64,000 bases of DNA from CAXBDP01 sp963974465. Lineage in GTDB: Bacteria > Bacteroidota > Bacteroidia > Cytophagales > Cyclobacteriaceae. Of the stretch, positions 52,880 to 61,958 are shown one piece after another; position 1 is the stretch's first letter; the number at the start of each line of letters is the position of its first letter. The translations under genes and the position numbers were made by a program. The notes under the pieces were generated by a model that worked only from the letters and a program-made list of their open reading frames with translations, was not told the DNA's origin and ran no database searches. The stretch lies in NCBI GenBank assembly GCA_049340005.1, contig JBMPIY010000010.1; one strand, 5' to 3'.

Positions 52880-53580
52880 TGCCGAAAATAAAGGAGAAGA
52901 TCTGTGTAATAATTCCAGCGCTGAATGAGGAAGCTTCGATACCAAAAGTAGTCCGAGATATTCCTTCAGATTGGATTGCAGAAGTGGTGGTGGTAAACAA
53001 TGGCTCAAAAGACAATACCGCCAAAAATGCGCGGGAGGCTGGTGCAACAGTCATAAACGAGCCCCGTCGAGGGTATGGAAGTGCCTGCTTGGCAGGAATT
53101 GAATACTTGAAAAATCTGCCTGAACCTCCCGCTATTGTGGTGTTTATCGATGCGGATTACTCTGATTTCCCACAGCAAATTCCTGAAGTCCTTGCGCCGA
53201 TATTCAAACAAAATATGGATATGGTCATTGGCAGCAGAGCATTGGGCAATAGAGAGAAAGGCTCCATGACTATTCCACAAGTTTTCGGAAATAGATTGGC
53301 TACAACATTGCTCAAATGGATGTATGGAGCACATTTCACAGATTTAGGGCCATTTAGAGCTATCCGTTTTTCTACTTTATTAGATTTGAATATGGTGGAT
53401 ACGAACTATGGCTGGACAGTAGAAATGCAAGTGAAAGCGGCCAAAAAGAAAATCAGCTTTTGTGAAGTGCCAGTGAACTATAGACAGCGAATTGGGATTT
53501 CTAAAGTTTCGGGAACGGTAAAAGGCGTAATTATGGCAGGCTATAAAATCATTTGGACAATTTTTAAATATGCGGTATGA
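52879..53580 (+). CDS. Family 2 glycosyltransferase (DPM1/polyprenyl-type)
   Basis: The ATG at 52879 gives 233 residues and begins exactly at the GT-A domain: CVIIPALNEEASIPKVV, VVNNGSKDNT, EPRRGYGSACLAG, the DxD motif in FIDADYSDFP, and VIGSRALG. A C-terminal amphipathic helix ends the protein. Such enzymes move a sugar from a nucleotide onto a polyprenyl phosphate. It overlaps the AbgT stop by one base and the next gene by 4 bp. Two octamers lie 94 bp apart in it (53031 sense, 53125 antisense). Confidence 0.88.
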   Translation: MPKIKEKICVIIPALNEEASIPKVVRDIPSDWIAEVVVVNNGSKDNTAKNAREAGATVINEPRRGYGSACLAGIEYLKNLPEPPAIVVFIDADYSDFPQQIPEVLAPIFKQNMDMVIGSRALGNREKGSMTIPQVFGNRLATTLLKWMYGAHFTDLGPFRAIRFSTLLDLNMVDTNYGWTVEMQVKAAKKKISFCEVPVNYRQRIGISKVSGTVKGVIMAGYKIIWTIFKYAV

Positions 53581-55043
53581 TTTGGCTGCAAGGGTTCATT
53601 CTGATTTTATATTTCGGCTCATTGCTCTTTATTTTTGGTTATGGGCTAAGCCAATTACATTTGGTTTGGCTGTCTAGAAAGTTTTTTAAGCTGCAAAAAA
53701 AGACTGTAGAAGAGTCGGATTACTTTCCACTGGTGACTATTCAATTGCCTGTGTACAACGAAGCGTATGTTGTTGAGAGGCTCATTGATTCTATAGCAAA
53801 AATAGACTGGCCTAAGGATAAATTGGAAATCCAAATTCTTGATGATAGTACAGATGAAAGTGTCCAAAAAATTGCCAATAAAGTTGCTGAATATCAAAGG
53901 ATAGGGTTAGACATAAAGCAAGTTCGTCGTGAAGGAAGGGCGGGTTATAAAGCAGGCGCATTAGCTTATGGAATGAAGGAGGCAAAAGGAGAGTTTATCG
54001 CTATTTTTGATGCCGATTTTGTACCGAATCCAGATTTTCTCAAGCGATTGATTCCTGGAATGCTCGATCCCAAAGTGGGCGTGATGCAAGCTAGGTGGGG
54101 GCATTTGAATAGAGATTATTCATTACTCACTCGACTACAAGCATTTGGTTTGGATGCACATTTTATGGTGGAGCATCCTGGTCGTAGTCAAGGAGGGCAT
54201 TTTTTGAATTTCAATGGAACGGCAGGTATTTGGCGCAAGGCATGTATTGAAGATGCGGGAGGATGGGGCAGCGATACCCTTACCGAAGATTTGGATCTTA
54301 GCTATCGCGCTCAGCTCAAAGGTTGGAAGATTCACTACTTACCCGAAGTGGATGCTCCGGCAGAATTACCTATTGCCATGCCAGCCATTAAAAGTCAGCA
54401 ATTTCGCTGGACAAAAGGAGCCGCAGAAACTAGTCGCAAACTGCTTTTGAAAGTTTGGAGATCAGATATTAAGCTTCTTTCCAAAATTCACGCTACCTAT
54501 CATTTGCTTAATAGTACAGTCTTTATTGCCATTGTGATTTCGGCGATGGTGAGTATGCCCTTATTGCTTATCCGCAACCTCACAGATCGCTGGGACTTGG
54601 TCATCAATATTTCTTCTATTTTCATAATAGGCTACTTGTTTCTCGCCATTTTCTATTGGACAGGTTTCAGGAGGATTTATGGACGAGGTTTCAAGACATT
54701 GATGCTTTTTCTCCCGAGAATGGCTATGTTATTATCCATTTTTTTGGGTTTATCGGTGCACAATGCCATTGCCGTAATGGAAGGCTGGCTAGGAAAAAAG
54801 AGTCCATTTATTCGTACACCCAAGTTCAACGCAATGGGAAATACAGGCACTTGGAAGGGCAATAAATATATGATCCAGAAATTGCCAATAGTCACCTATT
54901 TAGAGGCATTTCTCACATTGTATTTTGGTGCGGGATTGTACTTAGCATTTCATTTCCATGACTATGCACTTTTGCCATTTCATACTTTATTGACGCTCGG
55001 ATTTTTTCTAGTGACCAGCTATTCCATTAAGCATAGCCGATGA
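53577..55043 (+). CDS. Cellulose synthase-like glycosyltransferase (GT2)
   Basis: A 488-residue membrane enzyme: one or two N-terminal membrane helices, a GT-A domain and about four C-terminal helices. Motifs: FPLVTIQLPVYNEAYVV, ILDDSTDES (first Asp), IFDADFVPN (DxD), TEDLDLSYRA (catalytic base), and QQFRWTKGA (QxxRW, typical of processive or CESA-like enzymes). The sugar and acceptor are unknown. It overlaps both neighbours by 4 bp, so all four cluster genes are translationally linked. Confidence 0.9.
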   Translation: MIWLQGFILILYFGSLLFIFGYGLSQLHLVWLSRKFFKLQKKTVEESDYFPLVTIQLPVYNEAYVVERLIDSIAKIDWPKDKLEIQILDDSTDESVQKIANKVAEYQRIGLDIKQVRREGRAGYKAGALAYGMKEAKGEFIAIFDADFVPNPDFLKRLIPGMLDPKVGVMQARWGHLNRDYSLLTRLQAFGLDAHFMVEHPGRSQGGHFLNFNGTAGIWRKACIEDAGGWGSDTLTEDLDLSYRAQLKGWKIHYLPEVDAPAELPIAMPAIKSQQFRWTKGAAETSRKLLLKVWRSDIKLLSKIHATYHLLNSTVFIAIVISAMVSMPLLLIRNLTDRWDLVINISSIFIIGYLFLAIFYWTGFRRIYGRGFKTLMLFLPRMAMLLSIFLGLSVHNAIAVMEGWLGKKSPFIRTPKFNAMGNTGTWKGNKYMIQKLPIVTYLEAFLTLYFGAGLYLAFHFHDYALLPFHTLLTLGFFLVTSYSIKHSR

Positions 55044-56359
55044 AGCCAAGCGTTCAAAATATCCTACTCATTTCAGCCTATTCAGGATTGCTTATTTGGA
55101 TGGGATATGGAATTACTCGCAGTGAACATCATTTGCTTTTCCCTGTATTTGTTATGCTGTTTTTGGGAGGAATTTCCTTGAGTCGAAGATTCAACTCGAT
55201 AAAGCAATTTCTAATCATTGGGATAGTATTGAGACTTCTATTACTATTTGCCACGCCCAATTTGTCAGACGATTATTTTCGCTTTGCTTGGGATGGTCGA
55301 TTATGGGTAGCGGATGAACATCCCTTTTTGCAGACACCTAATCAGTGGCAAGAAGACCCAAACAAACCCGCAAGTTTAGACGCTGAACTTTATAAAGGGC
55401 TCAATTCAAAAGAATACCACAGCATTTATCCGAGTCTGCATCAAGTGGTTTTTTACATTAGTAGTACTATAGCCGGCAATGATTTGAAGATCAATATAAT
55501 TGTAATACGATTGATCTTGATTTTGGGTGAAGTGGGTACCATGTGGCTGTTGGGTTATTTACTACATTTTTACTTCAAGCCCATTTTTTGGTTGGGCTTT
55601 TATGCTTTTAACCCAATGGTGATTTTGGAGGTGACAGGGAATCTTCATTTCGAAGGGCTGATGCTGTTTTTTATAGCTTTGGCGGTGACATTACTATTGC
55701 ATAAGCGACTTTGGCAAGCTGCAATTGCATTGGCTTTGGCCGTATCTACTAAATTACTTCCGCTGATTGCATTGCCTGTATTTATTAGGCAATTGGGCTG
55801 GCAGAAAGGAATTATTTTCTCTGTATTAGCGATGCTGTTTTCCATACTTTCTTTCCTCCCGCTTTGGCACCCTGAGTTATTGGAAGCTATGAGTTCAAGT
55901 TTAGATTTGTACTTCCGTAAATTCGAATTCAATGGCAGTATTTATTTACTCGTTCGTGAATATGGCTTTTACAAAAAAGGCTTTAATATCATCGCAGATT
56001 CTGGGCCTGCATTGGCATTTACTTCATTTTTTCTCCTAGTTACTTTGCCATTTGTATTTAAGAAAAAGTGGAAAATCAGCGGTTGGTTATGCTTGAGCTG
56101 GACGGTTTACTTATTGCTCAGTACTACGGTGCATCCTTGGTATATCCTCCCGCTTTTGTTTTTTGGAATACTATCGGGGTGGTTGTATCCATTAGTTTGG
56201 TCATTTTTGATCTTTTTCACCTATTTGCAATATCCTGCTGGCGGCTATGTAGAAATGCCTTGGCTTATGGCCATTGAGTACCTAATTGTGCTTGGTGTTT
56301 TAATTTTTGACCTGAAAAGGACTAAATTGCCTTTTCCTTTTGCAGGCAAACTATTATGA
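55040..56359 (+). CDS. Polytopic GT-C-type mannosyltransferase-like protein
   Basis: A 439-residue inner-membrane protein with at least ten hydrophobic segments. The first external loop contains LSDDYFRFAWDGRLW, the DD/DE motif expected for GT-C glycosyltransferases; HPFLQTPNQW and STKLLPLIALPVF follow, as in the GT87/polyprenol-phosphomannose-dependent group. It probably uses a lipid-linked sugar made by the family 2 enzyme two genes upstream to decorate an envelope glycan. The acceptor is unknown. It overlaps both neighbours by 4 bp. Confidence 0.75.
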   Translation: MKPSVQNILLISAYSGLLIWMGYGITRSEHHLLFPVFVMLFLGGISLSRRFNSIKQFLIIGIVLRLLLLFATPNLSDDYFRFAWDGRLWVADEHPFLQTPNQWQEDPNKPASLDAELYKGLNSKEYHSIYPSLHQVVFYISSTIAGNDLKINIIVIRLILILGEVGTMWLLGYLLHFYFKPIFWLGFYAFNPMVILEVTGNLHFEGLMLFFIALAVTLLLHKRLWQAAIALALAVSTKLLPLIALPVFIRQLGWQKGIIFSVLAMLFSILSFLPLWHPELLEAMSSSLDLYFRKFEFNGSIYLLVREYGFYKKGFNIIADSGPALAFTSFFLLVTLPFVFKKKWKISGWLCLSWTVYLLLSTTVHPWYILPLLFFGILSGWLYPLVWSFLIFFTYLQYPAGGYVEMPWLMAIEYLIVLGVLIFDLKRTKLPFPFAGKLL

Positions 56360-57180
56360 AATACTTCCTTTTCTTAATTCTCTTTTGCGCATATTTCTCG
56401 AGTCTTGGTCAATACAAATTGTTATTGCTAGAAGATGGAAATCTTCCCAAAGGAGCCGAAATACAACAAAGTGATTTAGAAAATACTGAATTTGCCATTG
56501 CCCTAGATAGTGAAGGAAATCTGCTGGAATGGTCGAATTCTACGGGCAACAAGCCTTTAAAAATTCCTGCCGAAGTATTGAAATTGGCGGATTTTGAGAC
56601 TTGGCAGAGCAAGTGGCTAAATCCTTATTTCGGAATGAGTCCTTCCACGATTCAATACCTAAGGTCAGATTCAATGGCGGCACTTTTGGAAATGCCAGCA
56701 ATGGAAATGCCGATGCCCAGCTCATCGCAGCTTTATTCATCGATGGTAGGCCTCACTTGGACACCCGATGATTCGGTAAGAAGTTGGGAAGTGGAGTTTA
56801 GAAATCAATACGATGAAACTGTAGGGGTAGAAACGGTAGAAGAAAACAAGCTGAAATTGGTGTTGGATAATGGCGAAAAGGTGAGTGTATATGTGCGCAA
56901 TCCACGAACCATGGAAGGCTCGGGAGTATTTGTGCTCAATGGAATGACTAGTCCAGCCAAAGAAAAATATGCGGGGGGAATTAGGCAAATTATTCAAGCA
57001 AGTGGAGAAGCTAGTATTGCAAGCCATTTATTAAAAGCGGCTTATTTTGAAAGTAAAGGCCTTTATGTAGATGCGTTAAGTGAGTATGTGTTATTGACAA
57101 TTTCTTATCCTGATGAAGATTTTGCAGAGGATTTACTCCGTTGGTATATATTTCGTCATGCATTCCGTCCTTGGTTTTAG
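56356..57180 (+). CDS. Exported protein of unknown function at the end of the glycosyltransferase cluster
   Basis: A 274-residue protein with a signal peptide (residues 1-18, ending SLGQ). The mature part shows no family I recognise: a strand-rich central section (LTWTPDDSVRSWEVEFRNQYDE, VYVRNPRTMEGSGVFVLNG) and a helical end (SHLLKAAYFESKGLYVDALSEYVLLTISYPD) that resembles a TPR-like pair and may bind another envelope protein. It is coupled to the GT-C gene by a 4-bp overlap, so it likely works with the cluster. Confidence 0.75.
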   Translation: MKYFLFLILFCAYFSSLGQYKLLLLEDGNLPKGAEIQQSDLENTEFAIALDSEGNLLEWSNSTGNKPLKIPAEVLKLADFETWQSKWLNPYFGMSPSTIQYLRSDSMAALLEMPAMEMPMPSSSQLYSSMVGLTWTPDDSVRSWEVEFRNQYDETVGVETVEENKLKLVLDNGEKVSVYVRNPRTMEGSGVFVLNGMTSPAKEKYAGGIRQIIQASGEASIASHLLKAAYFESKGLYVDALSEYVLLTISYPDEDFAEDLLRWYIFRHAFRPWF

Positions 57181-57229
57181 TCTTAATCCGAATAATGGCG
57201 TAAATTCGTGCCCGTAAAAATCTGCTGCA

Positions 57230-57862
57230 TTGAAGTATCTTAAGTATTTTCTTATCTCTATTGCGATTATTGCTATCGACCAAGCTTTAAAACTTTGGGT
57301 TCATCAAAACATGTTTCTGGGTGAAGAAATCATGGTAGTGGACGATTGGTTTCGTTTGCTTTATGTATTGAATCCAGGCTTTGCTTATGGCTTAAAGTTA
57401 GACTGGGAATACGGCAAATTGGCGTTGAGTTTATTTAGACTAGTTGCGACGGGTTTTATTGCTTGGTATTTATATAAATTGATCAAAGAAGAGATGCCCA
57501 AAGGCTTGCTTGTATGCCTAGCAATGGTGCTAGGTGGTGCTACAGGTAATTTGATCGACAGTGTTTTTTATGGCGTATGGTTCAATAATGCTCCTTATGG
57601 CTCCCTTTTCGATCTTTTTCACGGTCAAGTAATTGATATGTTTTACTTCCCCATTTGGGAGGGCTACTTGCCGGATTGGTTGCCATTCAAAGGTGGCGAT
57701 TATTTTATCTTCTTCCGTCCGGTATTCAATGTCGCTGATGCATTTGTCTTTACGGGTTTTGCCACAATTCTGCTTTTTCAGAAGAAATTGCTTAAGGAAA
57801 AAAGTCCAAAGCAAACTAATATTGAATCAAGCTCAACTGAAAAAGAGGAGCCACTTTTATAA
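57230..57862 (+). CDS. lspA: Lipoprotein signal peptidase (signal peptidase II)
   Basis: A 210-residue membrane protease with four hydrophobic helices. The first is FLISIAIIAIDQALKLWVH (helix plus first conserved Asp in DQ), followed by LNPGFAYGL. The catalytic aspartates are in GATGNLIDSVFYG and FNVADAFVF. A loop of about 35 residues before the second Asp is longer than in E. coli LspA, as in other Bacteroidota members. It cleaves prolipoproteins after lipidation; several lipoproteins in this window are its likely substrates. The start appears to be TTG at 57230. It ends with a charged tail of about 25 residues. Confidence 0.93.
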   Translation: MKYLKYFLISIAIIAIDQALKLWVHQNMFLGEEIMVVDDWFRLLYVLNPGFAYGLKLDWEYGKLALSLFRLVATGFIAWYLYKLIKEEMPKGLLVCLAMVLGGATGNLIDSVFYGVWFNNAPYGSLFDLFHGQVIDMFYFPIWEGYLPDWLPFKGGDYFIFFRPVFNVADAFVFTGFATILLFQKKLLKEKSPKQTNIESSSTEKEEPLL

Positions 57863-58447
57863 AGGCATCATTTTTATTAATCAGTAATTAGTCCCTGAAA
57901 CACCCATAGCTGTGATAAGCTAATCCTGTAGAATTTATTGACTTTAAGCATCTCAAGTGAGAGAGATTTTTTTCCTTAAAATACAACAGGTCGAGTAAAA
58001 ATCATATTAGCATATCCTAATTATTGTGTTTGCCTTCGTCAGGTTTACTTGAATTCTTCAATTGAAAGAATTTTAATTTTCTCGAAATTAAAATTAACTA
58101 TAACCTTGGGTTAAAAGTTGAATGTATATTTATTGATTTATGTATTATTTGTTATTCAGGGCTAAAAATACACTTTTGAGTGATTGTTAATTACCTTTTG
58201 TTCCTAATTAGGATGCTGGATGGGTTTTTAAAATTATACTTTAAAATAGAAAAATATTGTAAAAAATCTGAATCATTGCATTAAATTTATTTATCACAAA
58301 AAATTTTCAATTCGTTGATTTTTAATTCATTAAGAATTATACAAATTATTCTAAGAAGTTTTAATGGTTAGTTTCTTCAAATTTGGTATAGAATATAATT
58401 TTTAGTTCTACCTTGTATGGAATATCCATTGCAAACCATGTAGAACT
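57863..58447. promoter_or_regulatory. AT-rich intergenic region with leader shared by the two GLUG genes
   Basis: No gene. The last ~80 bp before the ATG at 58448 match the region before the ATG at 61959: GTATAGAATAT(A/G)ATT, then TTAGTT(C/T)TA(C/T)CTTG, then TCCATTG(C/A)AAACCAT. TTTG and TACCTTG about 23 bp apart could be a Bacteroidota-type promoter. The shared leader suggests common regulation. Confidence 0.5.
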
Positions 58448-61243
58448 ATGATTAAAACCTTTACAAATTATTACAAATATTTAGTATTTTCTGTCTTACT
58501 CCTTTTAGTTATAGGCTTTAATCAATCGGTTTATTCCCAAACTGCTACAGCTCCTGTGGGAGATGGCAGCTCTGGGAATCCCTACCAAATTGCTACCTTG
58601 GAAAATTTGTATTGGATAGCAACTACGTTTAATACAAATTTAAGTAAACATTATTTACAAACAGCTGACATTGATGCCAGTTCAACCACCTCATGGACTA
58701 CTACTGGAGGTACTGGCTGGATGGGAATTGCTACCTATTCTGATTTTATAGGCACTTATGATGGTGGTGGATACTCCATTCGGAACCTATACACCATGAA
58801 GACTAGTTTCATGAATGTTGGGCTTTTTGGTACAATTGGTGTGGGTGGTATAGTGAAAAATTTGCGCCTAGTTAATACCAGAATGACTGGTTTTTTAAGA
58901 GCTGGTGCATTGGCGGCTGAAGCGGAAGGTGCGATAATTAGTAATGTAATATCTGTAGGCGGTACAGTAAGTGCTGGAAGTAATGTTGGTGGTTTGGTTG
59001 GTCAAAGTAATTTAGCTACCACAATCACAAATTGTTATTCTAGTACAACTGTGTCAGGTAGCGGAACTCAAAAAGGAGGTCTTTCTGGAAACCTACTGGC
59101 TTCTTCGGTCATTACAAATTCATATTCTATCGGTCAGGTAAGCGGTACAGGAGGTGGCTTGGTTGGATCCATTACTAGTAGCACTGTAACCAATAGCTTC
59201 TATAATTCAGAGACGAGTGGTAAGAGTGATACCGGTAAAGGAGTACCCAAAACTACAGCTCAGCTGAAGACTTTAGCTACTTTCACTACTGATATAGATC
59301 CAAATGATTGGGATTTTACTGCAGGTACAGGTGTTTGGGCGATCAACCCTACAGGGTATATTTCTTATCCCTATTTGCAAGGATTTACCTACGATGTACC
59401 TGGGACTATACCAGCGGTTAATCCAATTCTTGGTTTGGAAGTTTCTGCACCTACGTCCTATGAATGGGCTGGCGGTACAGATGAAGCTGGCGAGGCAGGT
59501 AATTGGGATAATGGTTTACCCCCTACCGGCGCCGATATAGTGATTCCAGAGGGAGCGATACCTTACCCTGTTTTCGAGGCAGATATAGAACTGGGCAACA
59601 TTACCATTGAGCCGAATGCGACGCTTACGATGGCTCCAAGCTTCCGATTGGACATCACAGAAGATAGCAATATCACTATCGGAGCGGGAGGAAAACTGAT
59701 CCTCAAAAGTGATGGCACAGGTACCGCGTACATTGGTAGCTTTACAGGAACAAGTACGATCACCGGTACGGTGTTACAAGAGCGCTACATTATGGGCAGC
59801 AATCGTAGTTTCCGCTTTATGGGACATCCTTTTAACAGTGCGATTCCTTTGAGTGCTTTAGGCGATAAAATTGACATTACGGGCCCTGGCACAGGTTTCA
59901 CCCCTACTGCCACGAATGAACCTTCGGCGTTTTATTATGATCCAGTGACAGGCGATGGGGATGCAGAGAATGATGGCGGCTGGACAGCGTTTACGGCGAT
60001 GGATGACAGTTGGGAACGATACCAAGGCATCCGTGTCTTAGTACGTGGTTCGAAAGGCCAAGCCGGCAGTTTTGATGATATAGAATACACACCAGATGCG
60101 GTGACCTTCGAATGGGAGGGTGAGGTGAATACAGGAACCCAAACGATAATGTTAGAGTTTGGGTTTGGTGATATATTTGACACAGATGAACAAAAATCAG
60201 ACTTCAACTTGGTGGGTAATCCTTTCCCTTCAGCGATCAATTTGAAGGCAATCTCCCGCAGTGCTGGGATGGTAGTCGGTAGTTTCTATATCTGGCAGCC
60301 AAGAGAGAGCCCAAGTGGTACATCAGGCCGTGGAGGAGCATATTTAACAGAGCCTTTCGATACAGGTAATCCAACATTTATTTTACCCACAGGAGGAGCC
60401 TTTTTTATTCGTTCTAGTGAGGAAGGTACATCAATAACCATAGAAGAAGCAGACAAAGTAAGTAGCAATGAGCCACTACAAGGCTCTGCTGGTAGCACCC
60501 TGAGAATGGATAGCAATGTAGCTAGTAAATATGGCAGCAATAGTATCCAATTAGTACTGAGTAGCGAAGACGAATGGTGGGATCGAAGCTTGGTTTTCTT
60601 CAAAGAAGATGGAGTAAACACCAGCCAAGACAGAGAAGATGCCTCGAAACTGGCGAACCCAGAAGTGAACCTATTCACTGTAAGTTCCGATGACTTTGCA
60701 ATGGCGATAGATGCTCGTCCCTACCAAGAAGCTGAAGGAGTAGAAACTAATACCAACCACATTCCCTTACATATCCTCAGTCCTGCAAGAGCATACACGC
60801 TTAGCTTACCAGACTTCGACCTTGAAGAAGGCCGAACACTAAGACTGTATGATCGTTTCACCGAAGAATACATCACTCTAGCAAAAGGCACGACGTACGG
60901 CTTTGAGGTAACGGAGGATCCAAGCACCAAAGGCCACCGATTTGATATCGTGATGGGTATTGAGGTGATCACCAGTATCAACCCAAGCGGCAGTCGTTTC
61001 CAAGCATTCTTGCTACCAAACCCAGCACAGGAGCAGGTGAGGATCAGCATCCAAAAACCGGATCATATAGCAGAGACCACTGTAAAGATAGTCTCAATGG
61101 CTGGCGTAGAAGTGAGCAATGAAAAGTTGACCACAGAAACAACGGAACTAGATATCAATCTGAGCCAATTGAGCAAGGGTATCTACTTAGTAGAAATCAC
61201 GCATGGTACCGAGCGGATAGTAAAACGCCTGATCGTAAACTAA
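58448..61243 (+). CDS. GLUG-motif surface protein with type IX secretion signal
   Basis: A 931-residue secreted protein. Signal peptide to about residue 31 (SVYSQ). The first module starts GDGSSGNPYQIATLENLYWIA and contains GLUG-type repeats (GGLVGQSN, GGLSGNLLAS, GGLVGSITSS) up to residue 270, often found in adhesins. A middle region of strand-rich sequence (about 330-850) follows. The last ~80 residues are a type A Por secretion tail: LPNPAQEQVRISI, VKIVSMAGVEV, LSQLSKGIYLVEITHG, KRLIVN. It is exported by the type IX system and anchored or released at the surface. It is a paralogue of the gene at 61959 with a shared leader. Confidence 0.88.
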   Translation: MIKTFTNYYKYLVFSVLLLLVIGFNQSVYSQTATAPVGDGSSGNPYQIATLENLYWIATTFNTNLSKHYLQTADIDASSTTSWTTTGGTGWMGIATYSDFIGTYDGGGYSIRNLYTMKTSFMNVGLFGTIGVGGIVKNLRLVNTRMTGFLRAGALAAEAEGAIISNVISVGGTVSAGSNVGGLVGQSNLATTITNCYSSTTVSGSGTQKGGLSGNLLASSVITNSYSIGQVSGTGGGLVGSITSSTVTNSFYNSETSGKSDTGKGVPKTTAQLKTLATFTTDIDPNDWDFTAGTGVWAINPTGYISYPYLQGFTYDVPGTIPAVNPILGLEVSAPTSYEWAGGTDEAGEAGNWDNGLPPTGADIVIPEGAIPYPVFEADIELGNITIEPNATLTMAPSFRLDITEDSNITIGAGGKLILKSDGTGTAYIGSFTGTSTITGTVLQERYIMGSNRSFRFMGHPFNSAIPLSALGDKIDITGPGTGFTPTATNEPSAFYYDPVTGDGDAENDGGWTAFTAMDDSWERYQGIRVLVRGSKGQAGSFDDIEYTPDAVTFEWEGEVNTGTQTIMLEFGFGDIFDTDEQKSDFNLVGNPFPSAINLKAISRSAGMVVGSFYIWQPRESPSGTSGRGGAYLTEPFDTGNPTFILPTGGAFFIRSSEEGTSITIEEADKVSSNEPLQGSAGSTLRMDSNVASKYGSNSIQLVLSSEDEWWDRSLVFFKEDGVNTSQDREDASKLANPEVNLFTVSSDDFAMAIDARPYQEAEGVETNTNHIPLHILSPARAYTLSLPDFDLEEGRTLRLYDRFTEEYITLAKGTTYGFEVTEDPSTKGHRFDIVMGIEVITSINPSGSRFQAFLLPNPAQEQVRISIQKPDHIAETTVKIVSMAGVEVSNEKLTTETTELDINLSQLSKGIYLVEITHGTERIVKRLIVN

Positions 61244-61263
61244 ACCGAACCCAACCAAAAGAA

Positions 61264-61290
61264 AGCGGGAGGGTAGACCATCCTCCCGCT
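61264..61290. repeat. Hairpin built from two inverted GCGGGAGG octamers
   Basis: AGCGGGAGG (61264-61272) and its complement CCTCCCGCT (61282-61290) enclose a 9-base loop, 21 bp after the stop of the GLUG gene. The inner bases can extend the stem to about 11 bp with one G-T pair. No T run follows, so termination is uncertain. Confidence 0.75.
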
Positions 61291-61324
61291 GAATTACTCA
61301 AAACACAAAGCAACTCAAGAATCG

Positions 61325-61534
61325 ATGAAATATACTCTCCTTACCCTTAGCCTCTTGTTCTTGTCCGCACTGAGCTATGCGCAAACCTTTGGCGGGCCAC
61401 CGAGCTTTACACCCGACGTATTAGATAACCCAATCGATGGTGGCTTAAGCTTACTTCTTGGTGCAGGAGCCGCTTATGGGGCTAAGAAGTTACGCGATAA
61501 GAGAAAGACAAATAAAGATCGGAAGAGAAAGTAA
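61325..61534 (+). CDS. Small PID-CTERM protein
   Basis: A 69-residue protein: signal peptide at residues 1-20 (LSYAQ), a short Pro-rich linker (GGPPSFTPDVLD), and a C-terminal block NPIDGGLSLLLGAGAAYGAKKLRDKRKTN. The P-I-D-G-G start, hydrophobic helix and basic end are the PID-CTERM sorting pattern known in Bacteroidota, thought to be recognised by a dedicated sorting enzyme (established knowledge, recalled rather than searched). Almost nothing lies between signal and sorting tail, so this may be a bare carrier. It starts 82 bp after the GLUG gene and may share its transcript. Confidence 0.75.
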   Translation: MKYTLLTLSLLFLSALSYAQTFGGPPSFTPDVLDNPIDGGLSLLLGAGAAYGAKKLRDKRKTNKDRKRK

Positions 61535-61958
61535 TAGTTTCTATTCTAGTTCGTTCAGATGGTTTAGCCACAATTGTGCTTTTTAAAAAGGAGTTTGCTC
61601 AAAACAAAGTGACGAATTCAAGTACTACAACTCAGTAAAAGTAATTTGTTGAAAAATTGTTGTTCATGTATATTTATATGTCATTAGATTAAGTAATGTT
61701 TTTTTTCATTCGTTTTTATGTGTTTTATTTAATGTAAAAGTTATATTTGAAATTACTTAGTTAAAATAAAATAAATGGTTTTTTACGTGAAATATTTTCC
61801 ACTTAATTTCGTAATAAGTAATTGGTTATCAATGCTATAATCGAATATCTAAAATGGATTTATCAACTTTTTTAAAGGCGATACTTCAGATTTAGTATAG
61901 AATATGATTATTAGTTTTATCTTGCTTTTTTGATTTTCCATTGAAAACCATAAAAGCG
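61535..61958. other. AT-rich intergenic region before the second GLUG gene
   Basis: No gene seen. The first ~90 bases are of average composition; the rest is very AT-rich. The final ~80 bp repeat the leader found before 58448 and presumably contain the promoter. Confidence 0.5.

Larger units (their letters stand above)
2934..61289. repeat. Over-represented octamer GCGGGAGG/CCTCCCGC, 35 sites
   Basis: Start positions, plus strand GCGGGAGG: 5358, 5710, 7304, 7708, 9804, 10964, 24982, 27767, 40513, 42377, 44127, 46002, 49767, 53031, 54255, 59684, 61265. Minus-strand sites (CCTCCCGC on plus): 2934, 5115, 7007, 10511, 13549, 14909, 24044, 27063, 37369, 38045, 40822, 43548, 49332, 50942, 53125, 55855, 56146, 61282. 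In genes 23 lie on the coding strand and 9 antisense; 3 are intergenic. Counted by eye, so a few may be missed. Flanks beyond the octamer are not conserved apart from A or T on either side. Confidence 0.85.

Noticed and set aside
2934..61289. GCGGGAGG as a KOPS- or Chi-type polar word
   Set aside because: Plus and minus copies are nearly equal (17 to 18), without the strand bias such polar words show. Not excluded if the window lies near the replication terminus, but not favoured from this window alone.
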